A stretch of DNA of 45,207 nucleotides from Betaproteobacteria bacterium (GCA_009781085.1 WQYV01000011.1:1-45207), one strand, 5' to 3'. Counted from the first letter of the stretch, positions 22,774 through 34,151 are shown. Notes: generated by a model not told the origin, from the sequence alone. Translations and numbers: made by a program.

Positions 22774-24144
22774 ATGTCCGCACAACAACGCAAAGGTATT
22801 TCGATCAAAACCCTTCTCGTCTGGCTCGTGGCCGTGCTTGCGATTGCCGCTGTGATTGCGCTTCCTGTTTGGGTCAAAGGTAAAAACGCCACTAACCCGC
22901 AGGGCAGCGGCAGGGGCAGCGGATCGGGCGGTGGTCAGTCGACGCCGGTCGGCGTTGCCACGGCACGTGTCGGCAATATGGATGTCACCCTGAACGCTCT
23001 CGGCACTGTGGCCGCACGCGCCACTGCAACGGTAAAGCCGCGCGTTGATGGCCTTTTGCTGCATGTGCTGTTTTCCGAGGGGCAAGCGGTCAAGGCCGGA
23101 GATGTGCTCGCCGAAATCGATCCGGAACCGTTTAAAATCCAGCTTGTACAGGCGGAAGGCCAACTCGCGCGCGACGAAGCGCTGCTCATGAATTCGCGCC
23201 TCGATCTGGAACGCTATCGCGGCTTGCTAGCCAAGGATTCGATTGCTAGGCAGCAAGTTGATACGCAGGAAGCGCTGGTGCGGCAGAATGAAGGGGTGGT
23301 AAAAACTGATCGTGCAGCAGTCAGCAACGCCCGCTTGCAACTGGAATACACACGCATCACTGCACCGCTTTCAGGCCGTATCGGGTTGCGCCAGGTCGAT
23401 CCCGGCAATATGGTGCACGTTAGCGATACCACGGGGCTGGCCGCAATTACGCAGACCCAGCCTATCAACATCGTTTTCTCGATTCCAGAGCAAGATCTTT
23501 CTGAAGTCGCTGCCGCAATACGCTCTAGTTCCCCGCTGGAAGTGGCCGCTTATGACCGCGACAACAAGGTGCTGCTTGCCACCGGCAAGTTGCTGACGAT
23601 CGACAACCAAATCGACCTTGCCACCGGTACGGTGAAACTGAAGGCTGAATTTACCAATGAGGATGAATCCCTGTTTCCGAACCAGTTCGTGAATGTGCGG
23701 TTGCGTGTAAAAACGCTGCAAGACGTGGTGCTGGCTCCCACAGCAGCAGTACAGCGCGGCACGAACGGGGCTTACTGTTACGTTGTCAGCGGCGCCGACA
23801 GTGCCCCCAAGGCCGAACCTGTAGAAGGGGGCAAAGTCCAGCCCGAAGCTACAGTCGATCTGCGCCTGCTCAAAGTTGGCCCTTCCGATGGCAACCTAGT
23901 AACCATTTTCGAAGGGGTTCATGCTGGTGAACAGGTGGTAATAGACGGTACCGACCGGCTACGGCAGGATGCGAAAGTCGTGCTGGTCGACGCAGAAGCA
24001 CGCGCCCGGATGCAGGAGTCCGGAGCGAAAGGAGGCAGCGGAAAAGGGAAAGGGGGGGATGACGGAGACGGAAAGAAAGGCGGGAAAGGAGACAGCAGCG
24101 AAGGCGGCGGTGCTCCCGCTAGGGATGGTGGGATGCGTTCATGA
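22774..24144 (+). CDS. mdtA: RND efflux periplasmic adaptor (MdtA type)
   Basis: A 456-residue membrane-fusion protein that joins the inner-membrane RND pump to the outer-membrane channel. The N-terminus has a single signal-anchor helix (residues 11-33), then a Gly/Ser-rich spacer. The lipoyl/barrel-sandwich halves (TVKPRVDGLLLHVLFSEGQAV and RITAPLSGRIGLRQVDPGN) flank the alpha-hairpin (AEGQLARDEALLMNSRLDLE...). A beta-barrel and membrane-proximal domain follow. The C-terminal 45 residues are an unusual low-complexity Gly/Lys/Asp/Ser tail. ATG at 22774 gives the normal N-terminus; the longer frame upstream is not homologous. It is the first gene of the operon, 34 bases before mdtB, and pairs with the two different RND pumps typical of MdtABC/MuxABC systems. 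Confidence 0.92.
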   Translation: MSAQQRKGISIKTLLVWLVAVLAIAAVIALPVWVKGKNATNPQGSGRGSGSGGGQSTPVGVATARVGNMDVTLNALGTVAARATATVKPRVDGLLLHVLFSEGQAVKAGDVLAEIDPEPFKIQLVQAEGQLARDEALLMNSRLDLERYRGLLAKDSIARQQVDTQEALVRQNEGVVKTDRAAVSNARLQLEYTRITAPLSGRIGLRQVDPGNMVHVSDTTGLAAITQTQPINIVFSIPEQDLSEVAAAIRSSSPLEVAAYDRDNKVLLATGKLLTIDNQIDLATGTVKLKAEFTNEDESLFPNQFVNVRLRVKTLQDVVLAPTAAVQRGTNGAYCYVVSGADSAPKAEPVEGGKVQPEATVDLRLLKVGPSDGNLVTIFEGVHAGEQVVIDGTDRLRQDAKVVLVDAEARARMQESGAKGGSGKGKGGDDGDGKKGGKGDSSEGGGAPARDGGMRS

Positions 24145-24178
24145 CGTACGCTTTTTCCCGAAAAAGAAAGAATAGATT

Positions 24179-27100
24179 GTGAACCCTTCCCGCCCCTTCA
24201 TCCTACGCCCGGTAGCGACCTCGCTCCTGATGGTTGCTATTTTGCTGGCGGGGCTTTTGGCCTACCGCCTGTTGCCGATCTCGGCGCTGCCAGAGGTTGA
24301 TTACCCAACGATTCAGGTGACGACGCTGTACCCCGGCGCAAGCCCAGATGTAATGACTTCGTCGATCACGGCTCCGTTGGAGCGCCAGTTCGGGCAGATG
24401 CCGGGGCTGAACCAGATGTCTTCGAGCAGTTCCGGCGGCGCTTCGGTGATTACGTTGCAATTCGGGCTGGAAATAACCTTGGATGTTGCCGAGCAGGAAG
24501 TACAGGCGGCAATCAATGCCGCCAATTCTTTCCTACCGCAAGACCTACCGATGCCGCCGGTCTACAGCAAGGTCAATCCCGCCGACGCACCGGTGGTTTC
24601 GCTTGCGGTAATGTCGAAAACCTTGCCATTGCCGAAAGTAGCGGACTTGGTCGACACCCGGTTGGCACAGAAAATTTCGCAACTACCCGGCATCGGTTTG
24701 GTCAGCATCGCCGGTGGGCAACGCCCAGCAGTGCGTATCCAGGCCAACCCGCGCGCACTAGCGGCGCAAGGCCTAGCAATGAACGCGGTTCGTACTGCCA
24801 TCACCAATTCCAACATCAATCAAGCCAAGGGTAGTTTCGACGGCCCCCTGCGATCCTCGACGCTGGATGCGAACGACCAGCTACAGTCCGCCGACGAATA
24901 CCGCAATCTAGTCATCGGCTGGAAAAACGGTGCCCCAGTGCGGCTTACCGATGTCGCAAAAGTCATTGATGGCGCTGAAAACGCGCAGTTGGCGGCCTGG
25001 GCAATCATCGAAGGCAAACAGATGCCAGCGATTATCGTCAACATCCAGCGCCAGCCGGGTGCAAACGTTATCACTACGGTCGATCGTATCAAGGTAATGC
25101 TGCCGCAATTGCAGGCCAGCTTGCCCGGTGCGGTGGAATTGAAAATGCTCACCGACCGCACGACGACGATCCGCGCCTCGGTGCACGACGTGCAGATCGA
25201 ATTGCTGTTTTCCATGGCGCTGGTGGTGTTGGTAATTTTTTTCTTCCTGCGCAGCCCCTCGGCAACGATTATTCCGAGCATCGCCGTACCGCTCTCCCTA
25301 GTCGGCACTTTCGGTGTCATGTACTTGGCCGGGTTCAGCCTGAACAACCTCTCGCTGATGGCGCTCACCATCGCCACGGGATTCGTTGTCGACGATGCTA
25401 TCGTAATGATTGAAAACGTCTCGCGTTACGTCGAGCAGGGTGACCCTCCGTTGCAGGCAACCCTGAAGGGCGCGGAGCAGATCGGCTTTACCATCATTTC
25501 GCTGACGATCTCGTTAATCGCGGTGCTAATCCCGCTTCTTTTCATGGGCGATGTTGTTGGCCGCCTGTTCCGCGAATTCGCGGTGACGCTGGCAGTAGCA
25601 ATCCTGATTTCCGCTTTCGTCTCGCTGACGCTGACGCCGATGATGTGCGCCAAACTCCTGCGTCATGTACCAGAGCATGAGCAGGGTACGTTCTACCACA
25701 AAGTCGGCACTTTTTTCGATGTAGTCATCGCACGCTACGGCAAAGCCCTCTCCTGGGTGCTCAAGCACCAGGGCGCGACGTTGCTGGTAGCGCTTAGCAC
25801 GCTGGTGCTGACAGTATTGCTCTATCTTTGGGTTCCGAAAGGATTCTTCCCTGTTCAGGACACTGGGATTATCCAGGCTATCACCGAAGCGCCGCAATCG
25901 GTTTCCTTTGCGGCAATGGCCGAACGGCAACGGAAACTGGCACAGATCATCTCGGAAGACCCAGCGGTAGATAGCCTTTCCTCTTTCATCGGGATAGACG
26001 GGATCAACGCCACGCTCAATTCCGGGCGCATGTTGATCAACTTGAAGCCTAAAAACGAACGTGACCTCGACGCTGCCAGTATCATCCGCCGCCTTCAGGG
26101 AAGAATCGCCGCAGTACCGGAAATCACCGCATATATGCAGCCGGTACAGGACTTGACGATCGAAGACCGCACCAGCCGCACGCAGTATCAGTTCTCACTC
26201 GATTCCCCCAATCTGGATCAGCTCTCCGTCTGGGTGCCGCGCATCGTCGAGCAGCTACGGCAATTGCCGCAATTGGCCGACGTTGCCAGCGACTTGCAAG
26301 ATAGCGGCCCGCAAGTCTGGGTCTCCATCGACCGCAACAGCGCCGGACGGCTTGGCGTCTCCGTCGCCGACATTGACAACGCGCTTTACGATGCTTTCGG
26401 CCAACGCCTGATTTCGACCATTTTCACGCAGTCGAACCTGTACCGCGTCGTGTTTGAAATCGATCCTGAATTCCAACAAGGGTTAGCTTCGCTCGACAGC
26501 CTCTACCTGCCCTCGTCTACCGGTACACCGGTGCCGCTGTCGGCAGTTGCCCGGATTGTCGAGCGGGCAACGCCGCTGGCGATCAACCACTTGGGCCAGT
26601 TCCCGGCGGCGACCATCTCCTTCAACCTCGCGCCTGGTATCGCGCTTGGCGAGGCGGTCAACGCGATCCACGCCGCAGAAGAAGAAATCGGGATGCCGAT
26701 CAGTATCGGCACGAGCTTTCAGGGTGCGGCGCTAGCGTTCCAAGCTTCGCTTACGCACACGCTTTTCCTGATCCTGGCTGCAATCATCGCCATGTACATC
26801 GTACTGGGCGTGCTGTACGAAAGTTACATCCACCCGGTAACGATCCTCTCCACCCTTCCTTCTGCCGGTGTCGGTGCGTTGCTGGCGCTGATGATCTCCG
26901 GCAACGATCTGGGCATCGTTGGCATCATCGGTATCATTTTGCTCATCGGCCTAGTGAAAAAGAACGCAATCATGATGATCGACTTCGCGCTGGAAGCCGA
27001 GCGGCACCACGGTAAGCCGCCGGAAGAAGCGATTTTTGAGGCCTGCCTGCTGCGCTTCCGTCCGATCCTGATGACCACACTGGCTGCCCTGCTTGGTGCA

Positions 27101-27304
27101 CTACCGCTAATGCTCGGCAGCGGCGTTGGCTCCGAACTACGCAGGCCGCTGGGCATCACGATGGTTGGTGGCCTTCTGTTCAGCCAGGTATTGACACTAT
27201 TTACCACGCCAGTGATTTATCTGATGTTCGACCGGATTGCCCGCCGCTTCGGAAAAAGCACCTCTAGCGTGGCGAATGATCAAAACGAAAGGAGCACATC
27301 ATGA
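24179..27304 (+). CDS. mdtB: RND efflux pump subunit (MdtB type)
   Basis: A 1041-residue inner-membrane proton-driven transporter of the HAE1 family: twelve helices and two large periplasmic loops. It opens [17 protein letters not shown], the MdtB start, and carries the TM4 proton-relay Asp pair in [19 protein letters not shown]. The second half repeats the layout, with [13 protein letters not shown]. MdtB and MdtC-type subunits form a heterotrimer that exports drugs, bile-salt-like detergents and novobiocin. The start is GTG at 24179. The stop codon TGA at 27302 overlaps an ATG (ATGA) that opens a 9-codon frame ending at 27330, where the next pump gene would be expected to begin; instead an unrelated gene lies between mdtB and mdtC. 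Confidence 0.95.
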   Translation: MNPSRPFILRPVATSLLMVAILLAGLLAYRLLPISALPEVDYPTIQVTTLYPGASPDVMTSSITAPLERQFGQMPGLNQMSSSSSGGASVITLQFGLEITLDVAEQEVQAAINAANSFLPQDLPMPPVYSKVNPADAPVVSLAVMSKTLPLPKVADLVDTRLAQKISQLPGIGLVSIAGGQRPAVRIQANPRALAAQGLAMNAVRTAITNSNINQAKGSFDGPLRSSTLDANDQLQSADEYRNLVIGWKNGAPVRLTDVAKVIDGAENAQLAAWAIIEGKQMPAIIVNIQRQPGANVITTVDRIKVMLPQLQASLPGAVELKMLTDRTTTIRASVHDVQIELLFSMALVVLVIFFFLRSPSATIIPSIAVPLSLVGTFGVMYLAGFSLNNLSLMALTIATGFVVDDAIVMIENVSRYVEQGDPPLQATLKGAEQIGFTIISLTISLIAVLIPLLFMGDVVGRLFREFAVTLAVAILISAFVSLTLTPMMCAKLLRHVPEHEQGTFYHKVGTFFDVVIARYGKALSWVLKHQGATLLVALSTLVLTVLLYLWVPKGFFPVQDTGIIQAITEAPQSVSFAAMAERQRKLAQIISEDPAVDSLSSFIGIDGINATLNSGRMLINLKPKNERDLDAASIIRRLQGRIAAVPEITAYMQPVQDLTIEDRTSRTQYQFSLDSPNLDQLSVWVPRIVEQLRQLPQLADVASDLQDSGPQVWVSIDRNSAGRLGVSVADIDNALYDAFGQRLISTIFTQSNLYRVVFEIDPEFQQGLASLDSLYLPSSTGTPVPLSAVARIVERATPLAINHLGQFPAATISFNLAPGIALGEAVNAIHAAEEEIGMPISIGTSFQGAALAFQASLTHTLFLILAAIIAMYIVLGVLYESYIHPVTILSTLPSAGVGALLALMISGNDLGIVGIIGIILLIGLVKKNAIMMIDFALEAERHHGKPPEEAIFEACLLRFRPILMTTLAALLGALPLMLGSGVGSELRRPLGITMVGGLLFSQVLTLFTTPVIYLMFDRIARRFGKSTSSVANDQNERSTS

Positions 27305-27349
27305 AACAGCTTGGGATTTCCCCGCCATGACGGATTTAGGAGAAACGGA

Positions 27350-28018
27350 ATGCGCCTTCAGAAACAGGTTTTGACCTTTTTACTCTCCGACTTCATCGCC
27401 ACGCCGGCCAATGCATTCAAGATCAAGCCAGGGGAATGGGAGGAATCAAATGATGGCAGAGTGAATAAAATCTGCCTGACTCCGGAAACAGAACAAGAAT
27501 GGTCAGTGTTGCATGATGCCGCTTTCGATATCGACGATCCTTGGATTGCTTCCGCTTACAAGGGGAAAATGACCGAAAAAAGATCAAATTTATATAAGTA
27601 CCAAGCGGAATGCCTCTCTCCTTTCAACAAAAAAATCAGCAGCACTAAATTTCTGAGTGATATGTCCATCTTGACTGAATCTGATGAGGGACAAATCCGA
27701 AAGAAAACAAGGCAAAGGGGGGAAAAGATCAGTGAAAACGAAACGCTGCAGGAAACTTTTAGTAAGCGGACTCGGGTACTGGGTAAACAATTTTTATCGT
27801 TAACCAAAACCACGAACAGGTATAAAAAAATAACTAATAATGAATTAGTCATACACACAACGGTGCAGGACGGCGATCGAAAAACCGGCTGGGCGAACAG
27901 TAAAATAATAGAGGCTTACAAATACCTGTGGCCAACCTGTACCGATCCGGACGAAGAAAGCGCCCGACAGGAAGGGACGCCTTCGGAAATTCCTCCAGTA
28001 AAACCGGATGGCCGCTAA
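27350..28018 (+). CDS. Exported DUF3617-like protein inserted between the pump genes
   Basis: A 222-residue protein that I only tentatively place. The N-terminus looks like a signal peptide (basic start, [15 protein letters not shown], likely cut before FKIKPGEWE). The mature start FKIKPGEWE and a following Cys (NKICLTPE) resemble DUF3617 proteins, a family of small periplasmic or outer-membrane-associated proteins of unknown function. The rest is Lys/Thr/Asn-rich and hydrophilic, with Cys near 103 and 200 that could pair. It is clearly richer in A and T than mdtB and mdtC. The ATG at 27350 has TTAGGAGA upstream, the best ribosome site in the operon, and the gene lies in the operon's reading direction. 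It could be a pump accessory, or a neutral acquisition. Confidence 0.6.
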   Translation: MRLQKQVLTFLLSDFIATPANAFKIKPGEWEESNDGRVNKICLTPETEQEWSVLHDAAFDIDDPWIASAYKGKMTEKRSNLYKYQAECLSPFNKKISSTKFLSDMSILTESDEGQIRKKTRQRGEKISENETLQETFSKRTRVLGKQFLSLTKTTNRYKKITNNELVIHTTVQDGDRKTGWANSKIIEAYKYLWPTCTDPDEESARQEGTPSEIPPVKPDGR

Positions 28019-28047
28019 ACACAGATGCCATCAGCCGATGCAAAAAA

Positions 28048-31000
28048 ATGAATCCCAGCGCCCCATTCATCGCCCGACCCGTCGCCACTACTTTACTCAC
28101 GCTCGGTGTAGCGCTCGCGGGGACCGTAGCGTTTTATCAGTTGCCAGTGTCCCCACTGCCGCAGACCGATTTTCCATACATTTCCGTTTCTGCCTCGCTG
28201 CCCGGCGCCAGCCCGGAAACGATGGCCGCCACCGTGGCCACCCCGCTCGAACGTGCGCTTGGCCGCATTGCCGGTGTCACCGAAATTACTTCCAGCAGTT
28301 CGCTCGGTTCCACGCAGGTAACGCTCGAATTTGAACTCAGCCGCGACATCAACGGCGCTGCGCGGGATGTTCAGGCGGCGATCAACGCCGCACGCAGCCA
28401 GTTGCCAACGGCGCTGCCAAGTAATCCAACTTACCGCAAGATGAATCCGGCAGACGCCCCAATCATGCTTCTCGCGCTCACCTCCGAAACGCTGAGCCAG
28501 GGGCAGCTCTACGATATTGCCTCGACCATTCTGGCTCAGAAAATTTCGCAGGTATCCGGCGTGGGTCAGGTCACTGTCGGCGGCAGTTCGCTGCCAGCAG
28601 TGCGCGTGGAACTCAACCCTCAGGCGATGGCAAAAGCTGGCATCGGTCCCGAAGATGTGCGCACAGCGATTGTGACCGGCAATGCCAACCGGCCCAAGGG
28701 GTTCATTGAGGAAGGCGATCGCCGCTGGCAGATCGGTGCCAACGACCAGGCGAAAACTGCCGCCGAGTACCTACCGCTAGTGATCCGCCAACAAGACGGG
28801 GCGACCTTGCGGCTGCAGGACGTGGCCGAGGTGCGCGACGCGGTACAGGACGTCCGCAATGCCGGTTTCGCAGACGGCAAACCGGCAGTGCTGCTCATCA
28901 TTTTCCGCCAGCCAGCGGCAAACATCATCGAAACCGTAGATCGCGTCAAGGCGCTTTTGCCGCAGTTGGGCGCATCAATCCCGAGGAGCGTCAACCTGAC
29001 CGTCGGCATGGATCGCACACTGACAATCCGCGCCTCGCTGCGTGAGGTGGAACGAACGCTGACGATTTCCATCGCGCTGGTGGTGATGGTCGTGTTCGTT
29101 TTTTTGCGTAACGCGCGTGCGACGTTGATTCCGAGTGTGGCTGTGCCAGTATCTCTGATCGGTACGTTCTCGGTTATGTATTTGGCCGGTTTCAGCCTGA
29201 ATAATCTGTCGCTGATGGCGCTCACGGTAGCAACAGGTTTTGTCGTCGACGACGCGGTGGTGGTGCTGGAAAACATTTCGCGCCACATTGAAGCGGGGAT
29301 GAAACCGGTACAGGCAGCACTCACCGGTGCGCGAGAGATTGGTTTCACAGTGGTTTCGATGAGCCTCTCGCTGATTGCGGTATTTATTCCGCTCCTCTTC
29401 ATGGGTGACCTGGCCGGACGACTGTTCCGCGAATTTGCGGTAACGCTCTCTGTTGCGATCCTGATTTCGCTTCTCATTTCGCTGACAACGACACCGATGA
29501 TGTGTGCGCGGCTTTTGCGGGCACACCACCTCAACCCCGGAAAAAACGAACAGGAAAACCGCCTGCAACGCCTGAGCGCAAAAGCTTTCAACGCAATACT
29601 CTCCGGCTACAGTACCAGCCTCGACTGGGCGCTCGAACACAAGCGGACGATGATGATGATTTTGCTCGCAGTCATCGGGCTCAACGTTTACCTGTACATC
29701 GCCATTCCGAAGGGCCTTTTTCCACAGCAGGACACAGGCCGCATGATGGGCAATATCCAGGCCGACCAGAGCATTTCGTTCCAAGCAATGAGGCAAAAGC
29801 TGGTCGATTTCATGACGGTCATTCGAGCCGATCCCGCAGTTGATAGCGTGGTTGCTTTCACCGGCGGTTCACGCGTCAATTCAGGACGCATGTTCATCGC
29901 CCTGAAACCGCTCGCCCAGCGCGACCCGATCGAAAAAGTGATGGGGCGCCTACGCGGCAAGCTCTCGCACGAACCTGGTGCGAACCTGTTCCTGGTTCCA
30001 GTGCAGGATATCCGTGCCGGTGGGCGTGCGAGCAATGCCCAGTATCAATACACGCTGCAAGCCGACAGCCTCGACGAATTGCGCCATTGGGAACCTCGCT
30101 TGCGCCGTGCGATGACGCAATTACCAGAGTTGGTCGATGTCAACACCGACCAGGAAGACAAGGGCGCACAGACGAGAATCGCTATCGATCGCGACGCCGC
30201 CGCGCGCTTGGGGATCGATCAACTTTTAATCAGCGCGACACTGAATGATTTTTTCGGTCAGCGCCTGGTTTCAACCATCTACAACCCACTAAACCAATAC
30301 CGCGTTGTCATGGAAGCTGCACCCCGCTACCTGCAAGGGCCAGAAACGTTGGAGCACACTTATCTTGTCACCCCAGATGGTCTTTCCGTGCCGCTTTCCG
30401 CCTTCGCTTCCTATGCCCCCGCCAATACGCCGCTCTCGGTCAACCATCAGGGACAATTCGCCGCTTCGACGGTTTCGTTCAACCTGCCGGAAGGTGTTTC
30501 GCTCTCGCAGGCTTCCAACGCCATCGACAAGACAATGGCCAAACTTGGGATCCCAACCTCGATCCACGGTAGCCTGCAAGGCACAGCGCGGCTCTTTCAA
30601 CAAAACGCCAATAATCAACTCTGGCTCATTCTCGCCGCTTTAGCGACGATTTACATCGTGCTCGGGATGCTCTACGAGAGCTACATACACCCATTGACAA
30701 TTCTCTCCACGCTGCCTTCTGCGGGCGTTGGCGCTTTGATCGCACTGCTCTTTTTCGGCATGGAATTTACGATGATCGCGTTCATCGGCGTCATTCTGTT
30801 AGTTGGGATCGTAAAGAAAAACGCCATCATGATGATCGACTTCGCCACCGATGCCGAACGCAATCGCGGGATGTCGCCGCGCGATGCAATCCGCGAAGCT
30901 TGCCTGCTACGCTTCCGCCCAATCATGATGACCACGGTTGCCGCAATTTTCGGTGCACTGCCCTTGATGCTCGGGCGTGGCGATGGTGCTGAAATGCGCC

Positions 31001-31161
31001 AGCCGCTCGGTATCGCCATCGTCGGTGGCCTGATCCTGAGCCAACTATTGACGCTCTACACTACACCGGTCGTGCATCTTTACCTTGATCGCTTCCGCCT
31101 CTGGTGCCTTGCGCGGCGCAGCCAAAAAACGTCACTGCCTAGCAATTCGGAAGCGGCATGA
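28048..31161 (+). CDS. mdtC: RND efflux pump subunit (MdtC type)
   Basis: A 1037-residue RND transporter of the HAE1 family, paralogous to the MdtB-like protein upstream and forming the second half of the heterotrimeric pump. N-terminus [21 protein letters not shown]4 relay [20 protein letters not shown], and [13 protein letters not shown] near the second helix bundle. The substrate loop residues differ clearly from MdtB (for instance the [15 protein letters not shown] region). ATG at 28048 is 29 bases after the inserted DUF3617-like gene; no Shine-Dalgarno sequence is visible, so translation may depend on coupling or on an A-rich leader (CAAAAAA). A permease gene of a different kind follows 36 bases downstream, which is unusual for this operon. 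Confidence 0.95.
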   Translation: MNPSAPFIARPVATTLLTLGVALAGTVAFYQLPVSPLPQTDFPYISVSASLPGASPETMAATVATPLERALGRIAGVTEITSSSSLGSTQVTLEFELSRDINGAARDVQAAINAARSQLPTALPSNPTYRKMNPADAPIMLLALTSETLSQGQLYDIASTILAQKISQVSGVGQVTVGGSSLPAVRVELNPQAMAKAGIGPEDVRTAIVTGNANRPKGFIEEGDRRWQIGANDQAKTAAEYLPLVIRQQDGATLRLQDVAEVRDAVQDVRNAGFADGKPAVLLIIFRQPAANIIETVDRVKALLPQLGASIPRSVNLTVGMDRTLTIRASLREVERTLTISIALVVMVVFVFLRNARATLIPSVAVPVSLIGTFSVMYLAGFSLNNLSLMALTVATGFVVDDAVVVLENISRHIEAGMKPVQAALTGAREIGFTVVSMSLSLIAVFIPLLFMGDLAGRLFREFAVTLSVAILISLLISLTTTPMMCARLLRAHHLNPGKNEQENRLQRLSAKAFNAILSGYSTSLDWALEHKRTMMMILLAVIGLNVYLYIAIPKGLFPQQDTGRMMGNIQADQSISFQAMRQKLVDFMTVIRADPAVDSVVAFTGGSRVNSGRMFIALKPLAQRDPIEKVMGRLRGKLSHEPGANLFLVPVQDIRAGGRASNAQYQYTLQADSLDELRHWEPRLRRAMTQLPELVDVNTDQEDKGAQTRIAIDRDAAARLGIDQLLISATLNDFFGQRLVSTIYNPLNQYRVVMEAAPRYLQGPETLEHTYLVTPDGLSVPLSAFASYAPANTPLSVNHQGQFAASTVSFNLPEGVSLSQASNAIDKTMAKLGIPTSIHGSLQGTARLFQQNANNQLWLILAALATIYIVLGMLYESYIHPLTILSTLPSAGVGALIALLFFGMEFTMIAFIGVILLVGIVKKNAIMMIDFATDAERNRGMSPRDAIREACLLRFRPIMMTTVAAIFGALPLMLGRGDGAEMRQPLGIAIVGGLILSQLLTLYTTPVVHLYLDRFRLWCLARRSQKTSLPSNSEAA

Positions 31162-31197
31162 TTTAGCTCTTATTTAAAATTAACGATTCCCCTTTTT

Positions 31198-32574
31198 ATG
31201 AACGTTATGCACGATTTACACGTCGGAGAACTCAAGCGCGGCCTGGCAAACCGTCATATCCAGTTGATCGCTCTCGGCGGTGCGATTGGCACCGGCCTTT
31301 TTCTCGGTTCCCGCGCAGTCCTCGAGTTGGCTGGGCCAGCAATGATCCTCGGCTACGCGCTTGGCGGCGGCATCGCCTTCTTGATCATGCGCCAACTCGG
31401 CGAAATGATCGTCGAGGAACCAGTTGCCGGTTCTTTCAGCCACTTTGCCTACAAATACTGGGGCAACTTTCCAGGCTTTCTCTCCGGCTGGAACTACTGG
31501 GCGCTCTACATCCTCGTTGGCATGGCCGAACTCACCGCCGTCGGCACCTATGTGCAATTTTGGTGGCCATACATTCCCACTTGGCTTTCCGCCGCCGTTT
31601 TCTTTCTCCTCATCAACGCCATCAATCTCGCCCACGTCAAACTCTACGGAGAAATGGAATTCTGGTTCGCGCTGATCAAGGTTGCCGCCATCCTCGCCAT
31701 GATCGCTTTCGGTGCTTGGCTTATCGCCAGCGGCTACGGCGGCCCGCAAGCTACCGTCGCCAACCTCTGGAACGATGGCGGTTTCTTTCCCAAAGGCATC
31801 GGCGGTTTGGTGCTGGCGCTTTCCTTCATCATGTTTTCGTTCGGCGGTTTGGAATTGATCGGTATCACTGCGGCAGAAGCGCACGCCCCGGAAAAAACCA
31901 TTCCGAAAGCCATCAACCAAGTGCTTTACCGCATCCTCATCTTCTATATCGGCGCGCTCACTGTTCTGCTCTCCCTCTATCCATGGCGGCAAGTGCTCGA
32001 CGGCAGTAGTCCCTTCGTGCTGATCTTCTCCCAAATCGGACACAACGCCACCGCACACGCGCTCAACTTCGTCGTCCTCACCGCAGCGCTTTCGGTTTAC
32101 AACAGCGGCGTCTACTGCAACAGCCGAATGCTCTACGGCCTAGCGCAACAAGGCAATGCGCCGCGCGTGCTGCTCAGTGTCGACTCTCGGGGCGTTCCTG
32201 TCGCTGCCATCGCCAGCTCAGCGCTGGCAACCTTTCTTTGCGTTCTGCTGAACTACGTCATTCCCGGGAAAGCCTTGAAATTCCTGATGGCGCTGGTCGT
32301 CTCCGCGCTCGTCATCAACTGGGTGATGATCAGCCTTGCCCATCTCAAATTCCGCGCCCGCAAAACCGAAGAAGGCATCACGCCGCGCTTCAAATCGCTC
32401 TGGTATCCGTGGAGCAATTGCCTGTGCATCGCCTTTCTCGCGCTGGTCTTCGTCATCATGGCCACCTCCGGCGGTACGGAGACGGTCTCCGCACTTCTAA
32501 TTCCGGTCTGGCTGCTCCTTCTGTGGGGCGGCTATTGCTACAAAAACCGCCTCACCGATTCCCAACGGACGTAA
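31198..32574 (+). CDS. aroP: Aromatic amino acid permease (AroP/PheP type)
   Basis: A 458-residue, 12-helix inner-membrane amino-acid:proton symporter of the APC superfamily (AAT family). It matches E. coli AroP over the whole length: LKRGLANRHIQLIALGGAIG, FLIMRQLGEMIVEEPVAGSF, FSGWNYW-like LSGWNYWALYILVGMAEL, SFGGLELIGITAAEA and SVYNSGVYCNSRMLYGLAQQ. It should import Phe, Tyr and Trp. Two Met codons open the frame (31198 and 31207); neither has a good ribosome site, and the first is kept. The gene stands between mdtC and the outer-membrane factor, where MdtABC operons normally have no uptake permease, so it was probably inserted; it may be co-transcribed with them. Confidence 0.92.
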   Translation: MNVMHDLHVGELKRGLANRHIQLIALGGAIGTGLFLGSRAVLELAGPAMILGYALGGGIAFLIMRQLGEMIVEEPVAGSFSHFAYKYWGNFPGFLSGWNYWALYILVGMAELTAVGTYVQFWWPYIPTWLSAAVFFLLINAINLAHVKLYGEMEFWFALIKVAAILAMIAFGAWLIASGYGGPQATVANLWNDGGFFPKGIGGLVLALSFIMFSFGGLELIGITAAEAHAPEKTIPKAINQVLYRILIFYIGALTVLLSLYPWRQVLDGSSPFVLIFSQIGHNATAHALNFVVLTAALSVYNSGVYCNSRMLYGLAQQGNAPRVLLSVDSRGVPVAAIASSALATFLCVLLNYVIPGKALKFLMALVVSALVINWVMISLAHLKFRARKTEEGITPRFKSLWYPWSNCLCIAFLALVFVIMATSGGTETVSALLIPVWLLLLWGGYCYKNRLTDSQRT

Positions 32575-32593
32575 AAATTTCAGGAACACCGAT

Positions 32594-34099
32594 ATGTCTG
32601 CGCCATTTTTTTACTTTATCCGCACACGCATTCTTCTCACTCTGGCAGTTCCGGTGCTCATGCTCGCCGCTTGTGCTGTCGGCCCCGACTACCGGCGGCC
32701 GGAAATTGATGTTCCCGGTGCCTGGAAGGAAGACCCACCTCCTGGATGGAAAGCCGCGCAGCCGCAGGACATGGATGAACGCGGCGAATGGTGGAAAGTC
32801 TATAACGAGCCGCAACTCGATGATTTGGTGGCGCAGGTCGAAATCTCGAACCAGAACGTCGCCGCTGCCGTCGCTCGTTATCGGCAAGCTGTGGCGTTGC
32901 TCGGCGCTTCCAGCGCTGCCGCTTTTCCCACGGCAAACCTCGGCGCTTCCGCCGGCCGCTCTGGAAGCGGCGGAAACGAAAGCATAGGGACGAACGGCAT
33001 CACCCATTCAGGCATCAACAATGGTTCCCAAATCTCGCTCAATCTGGGATGGGAGGTCGACATCTGGGGACGCATCCGGCGCGACATCGAAGCTGGCAAA
33101 GCCCGCGTACAAGCAAGCGACGCCGACTATTCCGGCGCACTCCTTTCCGCGCAGGCCACGCTCGTCCAAAGCTATCTGCAATGGCGCGTCAACGCCGTGC
33201 AACGGCGCTTGCTCGATGAAACTGCAGACGCCTACCGTAAATCGCTCCAAGTGATCCAAAACCGCTATACGGCTGGCGTCGCGCAACGATCCGACGTCAC
33301 CCAAGCACAGAGCCAGTTGAGCAATACTCTGGCTCAGGCAATCAACCTCGATTTGCAGCGCACCCAGCTTGAACATGCTATGGCGCTGCTGATCGGTGTT
33401 CCCCCGGCGCGGCTCAAACTCGTCCTTGCCAAACCGGATCTGCCACGGTTGCCGAAAATACCTACCGCGCTGCCTTCCGAACTACTCGAACGCCGCCCCG
33501 ATATCGCCTCTGCCGAGCGGCTCGCTGCCGCTGCCAATGCCAACATCGGCGTCGCGCAATCCGCGTTCTATCCAACACTGACTCTTTCCGCCACCGGTGG
33601 CTACCAGCAGGGTTCAGGCTTTGGCCCCCTCTTTGTGCTGCCAAACCGCTTTTGGTCGCTTGGCTCCGCACTCGCCGCATTCCTCTTCGATGGCGGCCTG
33701 CGCAGTGCCCAGCTCGAACAGGCACGCGGAGCCTACGATGAAGCCGTTGCCAACTACCGCCAAACCGTCCTCATTGCGTTTCAGGAAGTCGAAGACAACC
33801 TCGCCGCGCTGCGTGTACTCGAAGAAGAATCTGTCCACCAACGCGAAGCCGCACGTTCCGCCGCCGAATCCGAGGCTCTGGTGCGTAATCAGTACCTTGC
33901 TGGCACCGCGAGCTTCCTCGAAGTCTTCGTCGCCCAAGCTTCTGCACTCAGTGCCCGAAGCTTGGATATCGGTGTCGAAGGCCAACGTCTCATCGCCAGC
34001 GCGACGCTGCTAAAAGCACTGGGTGGAGGTTGGTACAGGGAAGTCTTGGAAAAACCGCCAGGGACGGAAGCGGGAAATGGCGATACCGTAAAGGAATGA
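32594..34099 (+). CDS. RND efflux outer-membrane factor (NodT/OprM family lipoprotein)
   Basis: A 501-residue outer-membrane channel protein of the TolC superfamily. The N-terminal signal has lipobox LAAC (Cys near residue 27) followed by AVGPDYRRPE, the usual start of the NodT/OprM subgroup. Two OEP repeats are seen, with the first signature near DDLVAQVEISNQNVAAAVARYRQA and the second near DIASAERLAAAANANIGVAQ. Helical barrel segments include YRQTVLIAFQEVEDNLAALR. As a trimer it would complete the MdtABC-like tripartite exporter. It starts 19 bases after aroP, so the operon probably continues through that gene. Convergent with the chemotaxis receptor gene; paired palindromes lie between them. 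Confidence 0.93.
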   Translation: MSAPFFYFIRTRILLTLAVPVLMLAACAVGPDYRRPEIDVPGAWKEDPPPGWKAAQPQDMDERGEWWKVYNEPQLDDLVAQVEISNQNVAAAVARYRQAVALLGASSAAAFPTANLGASAGRSGSGGNESIGTNGITHSGINNGSQISLNLGWEVDIWGRIRRDIEAGKARVQASDADYSGALLSAQATLVQSYLQWRVNAVQRRLLDETADAYRKSLQVIQNRYTAGVAQRSDVTQAQSQLSNTLAQAINLDLQRTQLEHAMALLIGVPPARLKLVLAKPDLPRLPKIPTALPSELLERRPDIASAERLAAAANANIGVAQSAFYPTLTLSATGGYQQGSGFGPLFVLPNRFWSLGSALAAFLFDGGLRSAQLEQARGAYDEAVANYRQTVLIAFQEVEDNLAALRVLEEESVHQREAARSAAESEALVRNQYLAGTASFLEVFVAQASALSARSLDIGVEGQRLIASATLLKALGGGWYREVLEKPPGTEAGNGDTVKE

Positions 34100-34151
34100 T
34101 TTCCTAGGGCAAATCTGTACGTTCTTTTCCTTCTCCCGGCGCTACGCGCCA

